Source: Candidatus Dojkabacteria bacterium UBA2222 (GTDB taxonomy: Bacteria > Patescibacteriota > Dojkabacteria > SC72). Taken from it: a stretch of 17,584 nucleotides of DNA. The number at the start of each line of letters is the position of its first letter. The first letter of the stretch is position 1. The stretch lies in NCBI GenBank assembly GCA_002328465.1, contig DCUE01000039.1, positions 1,098-18,681 of the forward strand, written 5' to 3'. The translations under genes were made by a program, and so were the position numbers. Positions 6,860 to 13,819 of this stretch are shown here, in pieces. A model generated the notes under the pieces. The model did not search any database and was not told where the DNA came from. It saw only the letters and a program-made list of their open reading frames with translations.

Positions 6860-8059
6860 CTAAAATCTAGGAATTAAAATGAAATAGATTGTTTCTTGAT
6901 AGTCAGCTGCAGCAGTCTTATCTGTACCCGGTTTTGCAATAACTTTTAGAGCCATTCTTCCATTAAAAACAGGAGAGCTTGCCTCGTATACTTTTGTAGA
7001 ACTTGTGCCTACAATACCAACATTATTACCACTTCCACTATAGTCGGATGTCGCTGATATAGTACCTAGATATGAGTAAGAGTCTTGACTAATGTACTCA
7101 CTTTGTAGTCCAAATCCATCCGAAGTAACATTTAAGTCTGCAGTTGCAGATACAATGGTTTGTCCTGTTGTATTACTCTTTAATCCACCATTTACCCCCC
7201 TAACTACTACTGCAAAACCTCCTTGTGAATTTGTGCCTGCATCTAACCACACTCTATCTTCTGCCACTGTTGGTGCAGAGCCTCCTATTAATGCATATGC
7301 TCCAGTAAAGGATATGGAGTGGGGTGGTGCAGTTTCTGCTGAAACACCATTTTCATCTTCTATGTCTATATCAAAGAAAACAGAGCCTCCAGAGGTAGTT
7401 GCACTTGCAATCGGACCAACTTCCGTTTGAGTAAAATCTCCATGTAATGCCATTACTCTAATGTAGTAGGTGGTGCCAGTTTGTAGCCCTTGTATGTTGA
7501 AAACTTCTGTTTCCCAATCTGCCTTAGTCAAGAAATCATTTAGGTTATGTGTAGTAATTGTTTCTGGCCAGAAGTTGTTTCCATCAACGTACCTTACATC
7601 TGATACAAAATTATCAGTTGAAATCATTACTGCGTATAACGTGTCTGTGGGATTATCATTACTATCTATCTCGAATCTTGCCTTGTTGTAGCAACCACTT
7701 GGACCACATATTGCGACCATACCGTTTACTAATTCAGAAGGTCCACTTACACAGTTTGAAGATCCAGAAGTTGTTGTTTCAAAACAAGATACCTCTGGTA
7801 CTGCAGGTAGAAATGCTTGCTCAGGACTTGTAAAAAGTTTATAGCTTGTTGAATAATTTCTAGGGTTATTTGAGATTCTTCCAACCTCAAGAAGAGCAGA
7901 GTAATTTCCACTAGCAGTAGTTAGAGTTCCTCCCCCTTGAGTTGTTGCTCCTACAATCTTGTAATTAGTTGAATCTAGTTCTGCAGCTATAACAGAGAAA
8001 GGGAATAGGGAAGCTATTAATAGTAGAGGAATTGTTTTTAGGGCATTTTTTAGTTTCAT
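6860..8059 (-). CDS. Secreted FN3-like surface protein with WxL-like C-terminal domain
   Basis: This protein has 399 residues. It has a signal peptide (about 1-26, ending VIAAE), an N-terminal region beginning LDSTNYKIVGATTQGGG (about 28-85), a cysteine cluster (C92, C103, C118, C123) that may form disulfides, a fibronectin-III-like stretch (about 130-222) with LQTGTTYYIRVMAL, and a C-terminal beta domain (about 225-399) ending QETIYFILIPRF. It has no membrane anchor or sorting signal. The C-terminal domain shares a pattern with the downstream protein: a G-F/Y-x-x-x-V-x-G strand, a DL..GFG strand, and a final A-K-A-like strand leading to Y-x-E-x-I/V-Y-F at the terminus. The WxL family has a similar layout, but the tryptophan motifs are absent. 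It is the first gene of the four-gene operon. Confidence 0.8.
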   Translation of the reverse strand: MKLKNALKTIPLLLIASLFPFSVIAAELDSTNYKIVGATTQGGGTLTTASGNYSALLEVGRISNNPRNYSTSYKLFTSPEQAFLPAVPEVSCFETTTSGSSNCVSGPSELVNGMVAICGPSGCYNKARFEIDSNDNPTDTLYAVMISTDNFVSDVRYVDGNNFWPETITTHNLNDFLTKADWETEVFNIQGLQTGTTYYIRVMALHGDFTQTEVGPIASATTSGGSVFFDIDIEDENGVSAETAPPHSISFTGAYALIGGSAPTVAEDRVWLDAGTNSQGGFAVVVRGVNGGLKSNTTGQTIVSATADLNVTSDGFGLQSEYISQDSYSYLGTISATSDYSGSGNNVGIVGTSSTKVYEASSPVFNGRMALKVIAKPGTDKTAAADYQETIYFILIPRF

Positions 8060-8065
8060 ATTGAT

Positions 8066-8103
8066 AGTATAAAATGATATGGTATGTTGGTATGAATAGT
8101 CAA
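8066..8103 (-). promoter_or_regulatory. Candidate promoter of the surface-protein operon
   Basis: Reading the minus strand, TTGACT (plus 8098-8103) is followed after 18 bases by TATCAT (8074-8079). A second possible -10, TATACT, lies at 8066-8071, only 6 bases before the ATG at 8059. Either choice gives a message with almost no leader and no Shine-Dalgarno. It is divergent from the tRNA promoter. Confidence 0.45.
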
Positions 8104-8129
8104 TAAAAAGGTATATATAAAATATTTTA

Positions 8130-8138
8130 TGATATAAT
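8130..8138 (+). promoter_or_regulatory. Extended -10 promoter of tRNA-Ser
   Basis: TGATATAAT at 8130-8138 is a perfect TGnTATAAT extended -10. It ends 9 bases before the tRNA 5' end, so the primary transcript would have almost no 5' leader. No good -35 is visible. Confidence 0.6.
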
Positions 8139-8147
8139 TTGGGGCTT

Positions 8148-8234
8148 GGAGAGATGACAGAGTGGTCGAATGTGACGGTCTTGAAAACCGTTGTACGGGT
8201 TTCCGTACCGTGGGTTCGAATCCCACTCTCTCCG
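8148..8234 (+). tRNA. tRNA-Ser(UGA)
   Basis: The acceptor stem is GGAGAGA (8148-8154) paired with TCTCTCC (8227-8233), with discriminator G at 8234. The anticodon stem is ACGGT/ACCGT around loop CTTGAAA, giving anticodon TGA at 8182-8184. A long variable arm (GTACGG/CCGTAC) marks it as class II, and the T arm is GTGGG-TTCGAAT-CCCAC. UGA reads the UCN serine codons; the discriminator G and long arm agree with serine. CCA is not encoded (followed by TTTT), so the tail must be added by the nucleotidyltransferase encoded at 9975. It is a lone tRNA lying between two minus-strand genes. Confidence 0.97.
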
Positions 8235-8236
8235 TT

Positions 8237-8938
8237 TTATTGTATTAAGCTTATTTTAATACTCAATATCCCCCAATCCCTTGCATCGTTAAAGAGAACA
8301 AGATCTAGATAGTAGCCTGATATTTTATACTTCACATATGCATACTGTCCCATATCTCCTTTATCATCAATACTTTTCTCTTTGATTTTAGCATTAGAGA
8401 CATCTACAGAGTTCAATGTAGTTACGATTTTCTTAAAATCTTTCTCAGAGACAACAGCTTGATATGCATCTGTTGTTAATTCGTAGGCTCCTCTTGTATT
8501 TCTGTTCTCAATTTTTTCTAAAAACTCTTTTGATATCCTATACGGCTCTGCTCTTGTATATGCAAGTATAGAAAAGAAAAGGATTATTAGAAGAAAGAGT
8601 GGAACAACTATAATGGAGATATTTATTATCTTCTCCCTGTGTTCCTTTATATACGGTACTACAACGGTATGGAGAATTGTCTCTAATGAAGAGGTATCTT
8701 TCTGAGGTCTTGTCGTGTTATGTATTACTTTCTGAGTAGGGATACTTTTTGTATTGTATTCTGGTATTTCAGTTTCTTCTTTATTTTTCCTTTTTAAAAA
8801 ATTGAAAGAGGGGAGTGTAAAAGAAGGTAATTTAAAATTTTTCTTCTGTTTACTCTGTGCAATTTCTAGGAATTCTTCTGTAGGGTTGTTTTCCCTGCTT
8901 TTCTTTTCTCCAAGGGGCATTGGACTTTTTAATTCCAT
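8237..8938 (-). CDS. Single-pass membrane protein of unknown function
   Basis: I do not recognise this 233-residue protein. It has a hydrophilic N-terminal part of about 100 residues rich in Lys, Glu, Ser and Pro, containing the short repeat LPSF-TLPSF (about 37-45). A transmembrane helix follows (about 105-127) and then a C-terminal domain of about 105 residues (EPYRISKEFLEKIENRNTRG onward) with a helix-then-sheet layout. The C-terminal part recalls small NTF2-like/DUF4878-type extracytoplasmic domains, where 'AYELTTDAYQ' style helices precede a sheet. This is an impression only. The N-terminus is probably cytoplasmic, since there is no signal peptide. The gene ends two bases after the opposite-strand tRNA and begins 104 bases from the divergent phosphatidyltransferase gene. 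Confidence 0.75.
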   Translation of the reverse strand: MELKSPMPLGEKKSRENNPTEEFLEIAQSKQKKNFKLPSFTLPSFNFLKRKNKEETEIPEYNTKSIPTQKVIHNTTRPQKDTSSLETILHTVVVPYIKEHREKIINISIIVVPLFLLIILFFSILAYTRAEPYRISKEFLEKIENRNTRGAYELTTDAYQAVVSEKDFKKIVTTLNSVDVSNAKIKEKSIDDKGDMGQYAYVKYKISGYYLDLVLFNDARDWGILSIKISLIQ

Positions 8939-9002
8939 CTTTTAATAAAAAAAGGTTACTACAGTACTAAGTTAACATAAAAGATTGCATTAATAAAGGG
9001 GA

Positions 9003-9008
9003 TATAAT
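9003..9008 (+). promoter_or_regulatory. Candidate -10 element (TATAAT) for the phosphatidyltransferase gene
   Basis: A perfect TATAAT at 9003-9008 lies 34 bases before the ATG at 9043, in the 104-base divergent intergenic region. I found no -35 hexamer at suitable spacing. The rest of this region shows no other convincing signal. Confidence 0.4.
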
Positions 9009-9042
9009 ATATTTAGCTATTTAACTTAAGTATTCTATTAAC

Positions 9043-9885
9043 ATGTTTGGAATGAATGGAGATAGGGGAAAGAGAGACTCAGAATTTAATATTTTTGATG
9101 TCAAATCTGTTGAGGAATTTATTGAGAGGATGAAGGTAATACTTAACTCTAGCTTAGAGGGGGAGTTAAAGGAACAATTAAGGAAACTAAGAATTGAATA
9201 TAAAAGGGATGAGCAGAATGCAATAAATACAGGTATTACAGCTAAGATTGAAGAAAGGTCTAAAGAGTGGATATGTCCAAGAATACCTAAGTGGGTAGAT
9301 TCAGATATGTTAACAGCTTTGGGTGTAGTAGGGTCAATTATGATAGCAGCGGGCTTTATACTGGGATTTTTTAACAAATACTATTTAATACTTGTAATTC
9401 TTGGATTTATCATTAACTGGTTTGGGGATTCATTTGATGGTAGTTTGGCAAGGTATAGGAAGAAGACAAGACCTAATTATGGATATTACATAGATCATAT
9501 TATAGATGGTATAGCTGTATTTATTCTAGGTTTGGGTATGGGATTATCAGGTTTTTTCCGAATTGAGATAGCCTTGACTTTCATAATTGTATATATTCTT
9601 CTAATTCTTCATGTTGAGTTGGTAACATATGTACAGAATGAGTTTAAATACTCTTTCGGATTATTTGGTCCAACAGAGGTAAGGATTATAGGAATGATTG
9701 CTACAGTGGTTCTTTTCTTCGTACCTGTTAAGTATTTCAATGTATATGGACACTATCTAACTCAGTATGACTTTGCCTTACTCTTTGTATCGTTAGTTAT
9801 GTTTGGAATCCTCTTTACTAGTGTACTGAGTAAGGGGATTGAGTTGGACAAGATAGATAGGAAGAGGTGGAAGAAAGAGGAGTAA
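9043..9885 (+). CDS. CDP-alcohol phosphatidyltransferase family membrane enzyme
   Basis: The family transfers a phosphatidyl group from a CDP-linked lipid to an alcohol, making phospholipid head groups in the membrane. The full catalytic signature is present: D129, D132-G133, A136-R137, G147, D151 and D155 in the stretch GDSFDGSLARYRKK...GYYIDHIID. About six transmembrane segments follow the usual plan (roughly 92-110, 113-128, 155-175, 177-195, 207-230, 250-270). The acceptor alcohol (glycerol-3-phosphate, inositol phosphate, serine or other) cannot be read from the motif. It has an unusually long hydrophilic, charged N-terminus of about 85 residues before the first membrane helix. The ATG at 9043 has no Shine-Dalgarno. 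It is separated from the next gene by 89 bases. Confidence 0.88.
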   Translation: MFGMNGDRGKRDSEFNIFDVKSVEEFIERMKVILNSSLEGELKEQLRKLRIEYKRDEQNAINTGITAKIEERSKEWICPRIPKWVDSDMLTALGVVGSIMIAAGFILGFFNKYYLILVILGFIINWFGDSFDGSLARYRKKTRPNYGYYIDHIIDGIAVFILGLGMGLSGFFRIEIALTFIIVYILLILHVELVTYVQNEFKYSFGLFGPTEVRIIGMIATVVLFFVPVKYFNVYGHYLTQYDFALLFVSLVMFGILFTSVLSKGIELDKIDRKRWKKEE

Positions 9886-9923
9886 TAAGTCTAAATGGTT
9901 TTTACAATCTTTAGTTTCTTTTC

Positions 9924-9963
9924 TTGTTGTATCCCCAATACTTTGATACTATCTATTAGGAGG
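9924..9963 (+). promoter_or_regulatory. Candidate promoter and strong Shine-Dalgarno for the tRNA nucleotidyltransferase gene
   Basis: TTGTTG (9924-9929), 17 bases, then TACTAT (9947-9952) preceded by TG makes a plausible extended -10 promoter. AGGAGG at 9958-9963 is 11 bases before ATG 9975. It is the only strong Shine-Dalgarno I see in the window. A start site about 7 bases after the -10 would fall inside the AGGAGG, so one of the two calls may be off. Confidence 0.4.
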
Positions 9964-9974
9964 TTTTTAATAAA

Positions 9975-11393
9975 ATGAAGTTAAGATTCAAGGTACCATC
10001 ATATGTTCAGAAGATAGCAAGGATACTCTCTAAAGAAGGGTATGATGTATATTTGGTTGGTGGTGCACTAAGAGATGTCGCAATGGGAAAGCAGCCTCAT
10101 GACTATGATTTAGCGACCAATGCACTTCCAGATGAGATGTTAGAACTTTTTCCTAAAGCGGTATCTACTGGGGCAAAATTCGGAACAGTTATTGCCCTTG
10201 TTCAAGACCAGAACAAGGAGAATATGGAAGTTGAGGTAACTACCTTCCGAAGTGAAGAAGAATATATAGATGGGAGATGGCCAAGCAAGGTAGAATTTGT
10301 TAATGATGTTTTCAAGGATTTAGGGAGAAGAGATTTTACAATTAATGCTATGGCATTAGACCTCTCATCTGACGACTTGGATGGTGAAGAGGTAGAGAAG
10401 GAGTGGGATATATATGATCCTTTCGGAGGTATTACAGATATTAATATGAAGATAATTAGAGCCGTTGGAACCCCTATTGAAAGATTTAAAGAGGATGGCC
10501 TAAGGGCTTTCAAAGCTTGTAGGCTTGCATCTCAATTAGATTTTGAGATAGAGGAAGAGACTTTTAAAGCAATTTCTGAGTGTATTCCTGTTGCTAAGCA
10601 GGTTTCCATGGAAAGAATACGAGATGAGTTTATGAAATTACTTTTAAATTCTCCTAAACCATCTAAAGGGATAGAGTTAATGAGGCAGTGTGGTTTGTTG
10701 AATATTTTCCTTCCAGAGTTGTTAGAGGGTTACGGTGTAGAACAGAAACTTTTTCATGCACATGATGTGTATTGGCATAGTTTAAAGACATGTGATTTTG
10801 CGGAGGATTCTGTTAAATTAGCAGCATTACTTCATGATATTGCAAAACCTAGAACGGATATGGGGAATGGTCACTTTTATGGACACGATATTATGGGAGT
10901 AGAGATGGTTGATACCATTATGAAGAGATTAAGATTCTCTAAGTCAGAGATAGAAAGGGTAAAGACATTAATAAGGAATCATATGTTCTACTATCCTCAT
11001 TCACAGCAAGAGGGTAGTAAGGAAGAGATGGAAAAATTAATGTTAAGCCAATGGAGCGACTCTGCTGTTAGGAGATTTCTGAATAGAGTAGGTGAGGAGA
11101 ATGTGGAGGATTTGTTTAAATTGAGGATAGCGGATGCAACTTCTAATCCTAACAGTCCCTTCCAACCCAAAGAGATTACAGAATTACAGAAACATATTTC
11201 TGAAGTAAGAGCAAAAGATATGGCACTTAAGATTTCTGATTTAGATATATCTGGCGAAGACTTAAAGAGCATTGGTATTAAGCCCGGTCCTGAAATGGGT
11301 AAAATATTAAGAAGCCTTTTGGATATTGTAATAGAGGATCCTTTGATGAACACAAAGGAGAAGCTATTGGATGAAGCGAAGCATATGTTGTAA
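9975..11393 (+). CDS. cca: tRNA nucleotidyltransferase (CCA-adding / poly(A) polymerase family) with HD domain
   Basis: This class II nucleotidyltransferase (472 residues) builds or repairs the 3' CCA of tRNA. Motifs seen are VGGALRD (28-34), the catalytic DYD (D43, D45), GTVIAL, RRDFTINAMALD (118-129) and the nucleotide-selecting region EDGLRAFKACR (173-183). The head-neck-body part is followed by an HD-type domain with LLHDIAKP (285-292), GHDIMGVEM and further histidines. HD domains in this family usually give phosphatase or phosphodiesterase activity. A pure A-adding enzyme or poly(A) polymerase cannot be excluded by eye. A CCA role is supported by the tRNA-Ser gene here, which lacks encoded CCA. 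The start is fixed by AGGAGG upstream. It opens the run that continues with the beta-CASP nuclease 36 bases later. Confidence 0.93.
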   Translation: MKLRFKVPSYVQKIARILSKEGYDVYLVGGALRDVAMGKQPHDYDLATNALPDEMLELFPKAVSTGAKFGTVIALVQDQNKENMEVEVTTFRSEEEYIDGRWPSKVEFVNDVFKDLGRRDFTINAMALDLSSDDLDGEEVEKEWDIYDPFGGITDINMKIIRAVGTPIERFKEDGLRAFKACRLASQLDFEIEEETFKAISECIPVAKQVSMERIRDEFMKLLLNSPKPSKGIELMRQCGLLNIFLPELLEGYGVEQKLFHAHDVYWHSLKTCDFAEDSVKLAALLHDIAKPRTDMGNGHFYGHDIMGVEMVDTIMKRLRFSKSEIERVKTLIRNHMFYYPHSQQEGSKEEMEKLMLSQWSDSAVRRFLNRVGEENVEDLFKLRIADATSNPNSPFQPKEITELQKHISEVRAKDMALKISDLDISGEDLKSIGIKPGPEMGKILRSLLDIVIEDPLMNTKEKLLDEAKHML

Positions 11394-11429
11394 TATTAGG
11401 ATAGATAATTTTGATTACTACTGCCCATT

Positions 11430-12857
11430 ATGAAATTAAAATTCTGCGGTGCTACTAGAACAGTTACTGGTTCTTGTTACTATATAGATACAGGAGATTT
11501 CAAATTCCTAGTTGATTGTGGTGCATTCCAAGGCAAGGACGAGGTTGATATGCTTAATTACGAGCCTTTTCCATTTGACCCATCTCAATTGGATGTCGTT
11601 TTTCTTACACATGCGCATTTTGATCATAGTGGGAGAATTCCAATTCTTGTTAAACAGGGGTTTAAGGGTAGAATAATAGGGACACAACCGACTAGAGATT
11701 TGGCTAAGATAGTGCTTTTAGATGCTGCTAGATTACAACAGGAAGAATATGAAAGATGGTTGGCAAGAAGTAAAGATACTCAGAAAGGAAAGAATCTTTC
11801 TGAAGAGGGTTCTCTTTTTGAACAAAGAAAACCACTTTTCTCTGAATCTGATGTAGAGGATATGTTCCAACTTTTTGATATATATCCCTACGGTTCATCA
11901 GTAAGTGTTAATAAAAATGTTGAGTTTAGAATGAGGGATGCTGGTCATATTTTAGGTTCAGCTATACTTGAGTTCTGGATTAAAACGGCAGAGGGTAGGG
12001 ATAGAAAGCTTGTATTCTCCGGAGATATTGGTCAGCCAGGGGCAAGGATCGTAAGAGATCCAGACATGATTAGAGAAGCCGATTACGTTATTTGTGAGGC
12101 AACGTATGGTAATAGATTACACAAGAGTAAGGATGAGACTGTATTAGAATTCCTGTCAATAATTAAACAGGCACAAGAAGAGAAGGCAAATATTTTAATT
12201 CCATCTTTTGCGATAGAGAGAACTCAGGAAATTCTGTATGAGCTTAATCTTTTTGTTGAGAACAAGATATTAGAGAATCTCGAAGTATATCTTGATAGCC
12301 CTATGGCATCAAAAGCTACTGAGGTATTTAAACAGTTCCCCACATTCTATGATGAGGATGCAAGAAGATTACTTGAGAAAGGTGATGATCCATTTCATTT
12401 CCCAGGTTTAGTGGCTGTAGATTCTGCTGAAGAATCTAAGAGATTAATATCTAAACAGGGAGTAGTAATTATAGCTGGTAGTGGAATGTGTACAGGTGGA
12501 AGAATAGTACATCACATAAAAAACAATATTGAAAAGGAAAATACTCACATGATATTTGTAGGATATCAGGTAGAAGGTACCCTTGGAAGAAAAATAGTAG
12601 ATAGAGAGCCAGAGGTAAGAGTAATGGGGCAGCCTTTGCAAGTAAGGGCTAAGGTACATACATTAGGTGGGTTCTCGGCGCATGGAGACCAGAGGGATTT
12701 AAGGTATTGGTTAAGAAGTTTTGGGCATTCTCCTAAAAAGATTTTTGTTGTTCATGCGGATGAAGAGATTGCAATTGGTTTTGGAACAAATATTAAAGCT
12801 GAGTTAGGTGTTGAAGTAGATATCCCTAAATTAAATGAAGAGTTTGAATTAAAATAG
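11430..12857 (+). CDS. Beta-CASP metallo-beta-lactamase-fold ribonuclease (CPSF73/YSH1-like, TTHA0252 type)
   Basis: This is a zinc-dependent RNA nuclease of 475 residues. The metallo-beta-lactamase motifs are HAHFDH (61-66), AGHILGS with H173, and SGDIG with D199. The beta-CASP domain has CEATYGN (E223), IPSFAIERTQEILY, LDSPMA and AGSGMCTGGRIVHH. The RMMBL C-terminus has VHTLGGFSAHGDQ (H418). This order matches the bacterial relatives of CPSF73, such as Thermus TTHA0252, rather than RNase J, since the RNase J C-terminal extension is missing. Family members are endonucleases, some with 5' exonuclease activity. It lies 36 bases after the nucleotidyltransferase gene and one base before the isomerase gene. 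I infer a role in tRNA/mRNA processing or RNA turnover feeding the downstream enzymes. Confidence 0.92.
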   Translation: MKLKFCGATRTVTGSCYYIDTGDFKFLVDCGAFQGKDEVDMLNYEPFPFDPSQLDVVFLTHAHFDHSGRIPILVKQGFKGRIIGTQPTRDLAKIVLLDAARLQQEEYERWLARSKDTQKGKNLSEEGSLFEQRKPLFSESDVEDMFQLFDIYPYGSSVSVNKNVEFRMRDAGHILGSAILEFWIKTAEGRDRKLVFSGDIGQPGARIVRDPDMIREADYVICEATYGNRLHKSKDETVLEFLSIIKQAQEEKANILIPSFAIERTQEILYELNLFVENKILENLEVYLDSPMASKATEVFKQFPTFYDEDARRLLEKGDDPFHFPGLVAVDSAEESKRLISKQGVVIIAGSGMCTGGRIVHHIKNNIEKENTHMIFVGYQVEGTLGRKIVDREPEVRVMGQPLQVRAKVHTLGGFSAHGDQRDLRYWLRSFGHSPKKIFVVHADEEIAIGFGTNIKAELGVEVDIPKLNEEFELK

Positions 12858-12858
12858 T

Positions 12859-13800
12859 ATGAGTGTTAAACAGATTTTAGATATTGAAAAAGAGATAAAA
12901 GATTTGAACATCCAGGGTGCTACCAATGTTGCTATTGCAACGGTAGAGGGTATGAAGATTTTTATCGAGGAGAGTAACATCTCGGACAAAGAGATGTTTT
13001 ACAAAGAGTTAGAGAGGGTAGGTAACAAGCTTGCCAATGCTCGATTGAATGAGCCATTGGCAAGGAATGCTGTTAAATATGTAACTCATATATTTAAAAA
13101 GAACCTCTCTGATTTACACTCTTTGAATGACATGAAACAGAGTTTAAACTCATATTGCGATGAATATCTTTTTAAGATATCGGATTCCAAACGAGCAATC
13201 ATAGATCTTGGGGTTCCATATGTAAGACATTTTGAGAATATATTAACTCATTGCCATTCCTCTACTGCTGTTGCGATAATAAAAAGTATTGCGCAAGAAA
13301 AGAAAACATTTGATGCTGTTTGTACAGAGACCAGACCTCGTTTTCAGGGTCGCACAACAGCGAAGAGTCTTCTAGATGAAGGGATTTCTACTACTATGAT
13401 TGCGGATAGTGCTGCAGAGTCTTTTGTAATTGGTAGAGGGTCAATTCCAATAGATGCAGTGTTCATTGGGTGTGATGAAATCACACTTGATGGGTACTGT
13501 ATAAACAAGATTGGAAGCTGGGGGATTGCAGTTGCATCCAATTATGCAAGTAAACCAGTTTATGTTGTTTCACCACTTTTAAAAGTAAATCCCGAACTTA
13601 CGCATAGAGAGATTTCTATTGAAATTCGTGAAGACCATGAATTATGGAGTGAGGCTCCAAAGAACCTTAAGATGTTCAATCCAGCTTTTGAGATAATTGA
13701 TGCAAGATTGATTACAGGATTTATGACCGAATTTGGTATTATTAAACCAGGTGAAATATCTGATATAGTGAAAGCTAAATATACTTGGCTTTTTGAATAA
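12859..13800 (+). CDS. Ribose-1,5-bisphosphate isomerase (eIF2B alpha/beta/delta-like family)
   Basis: It converts ribose-1,5-bisphosphate to ribulose-1,5-bisphosphate in the AMP pathway known from archaea. The 313-residue length is close to the archaeal enzyme (322). Motifs are THCHS with catalytic Cys132, TETRPRFQGRTTA (157-169), DSAAESF, GCDEIT with catalytic Asp206, INKIGSWGIAV and NPAFEIID. Cys and Asp at these places match the archaeal R15P isomerase catalytic pair. TETRPRFQG, rather than the CDRPWLQGA-type loop, argues against methylthioribose-1-phosphate isomerase, and true eIF2B subunits are not expected in bacteria. It starts one base after the nuclease stop and is followed 19 bases later by AMP phosphorylase, which makes its substrate. 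That neighbour makes the assignment firm. Confidence 0.93.
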   Translation: MSVKQILDIEKEIKDLNIQGATNVAIATVEGMKIFIEESNISDKEMFYKELERVGNKLANARLNEPLARNAVKYVTHIFKKNLSDLHSLNDMKQSLNSYCDEYLFKISDSKRAIIDLGVPYVRHFENILTHCHSSTAVAIIKSIAQEKKTFDAVCTETRPRFQGRTTAKSLLDEGISTTMIADSAAESFVIGRGSIPIDAVFIGCDEITLDGYCINKIGSWGIAVASNYASKPVYVVSPLLKVNPELTHREISIEIREDHELWSEAPKNLKMFNPAFEIIDARLITGFMTEFGIIKPGEISDIVKAKYTWLFE

Positions 13801-13819
13801 AATATAAACTAGTAAAAAT

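Noticed and set aside
10202..10513. 103-codon minus-strand frame inside the tRNA nucleotidyltransferase gene
   Set aside because: Shadow of conserved motif B and D regions on the plus strand; no independent support.
12859..13800. Methylthioribose-1-phosphate isomerase or a true eIF2B subunit
   Set aside because: The TETRPRFQG and THCHS motifs and the pairing with AMP phosphorylase fit R15P isomerase better.
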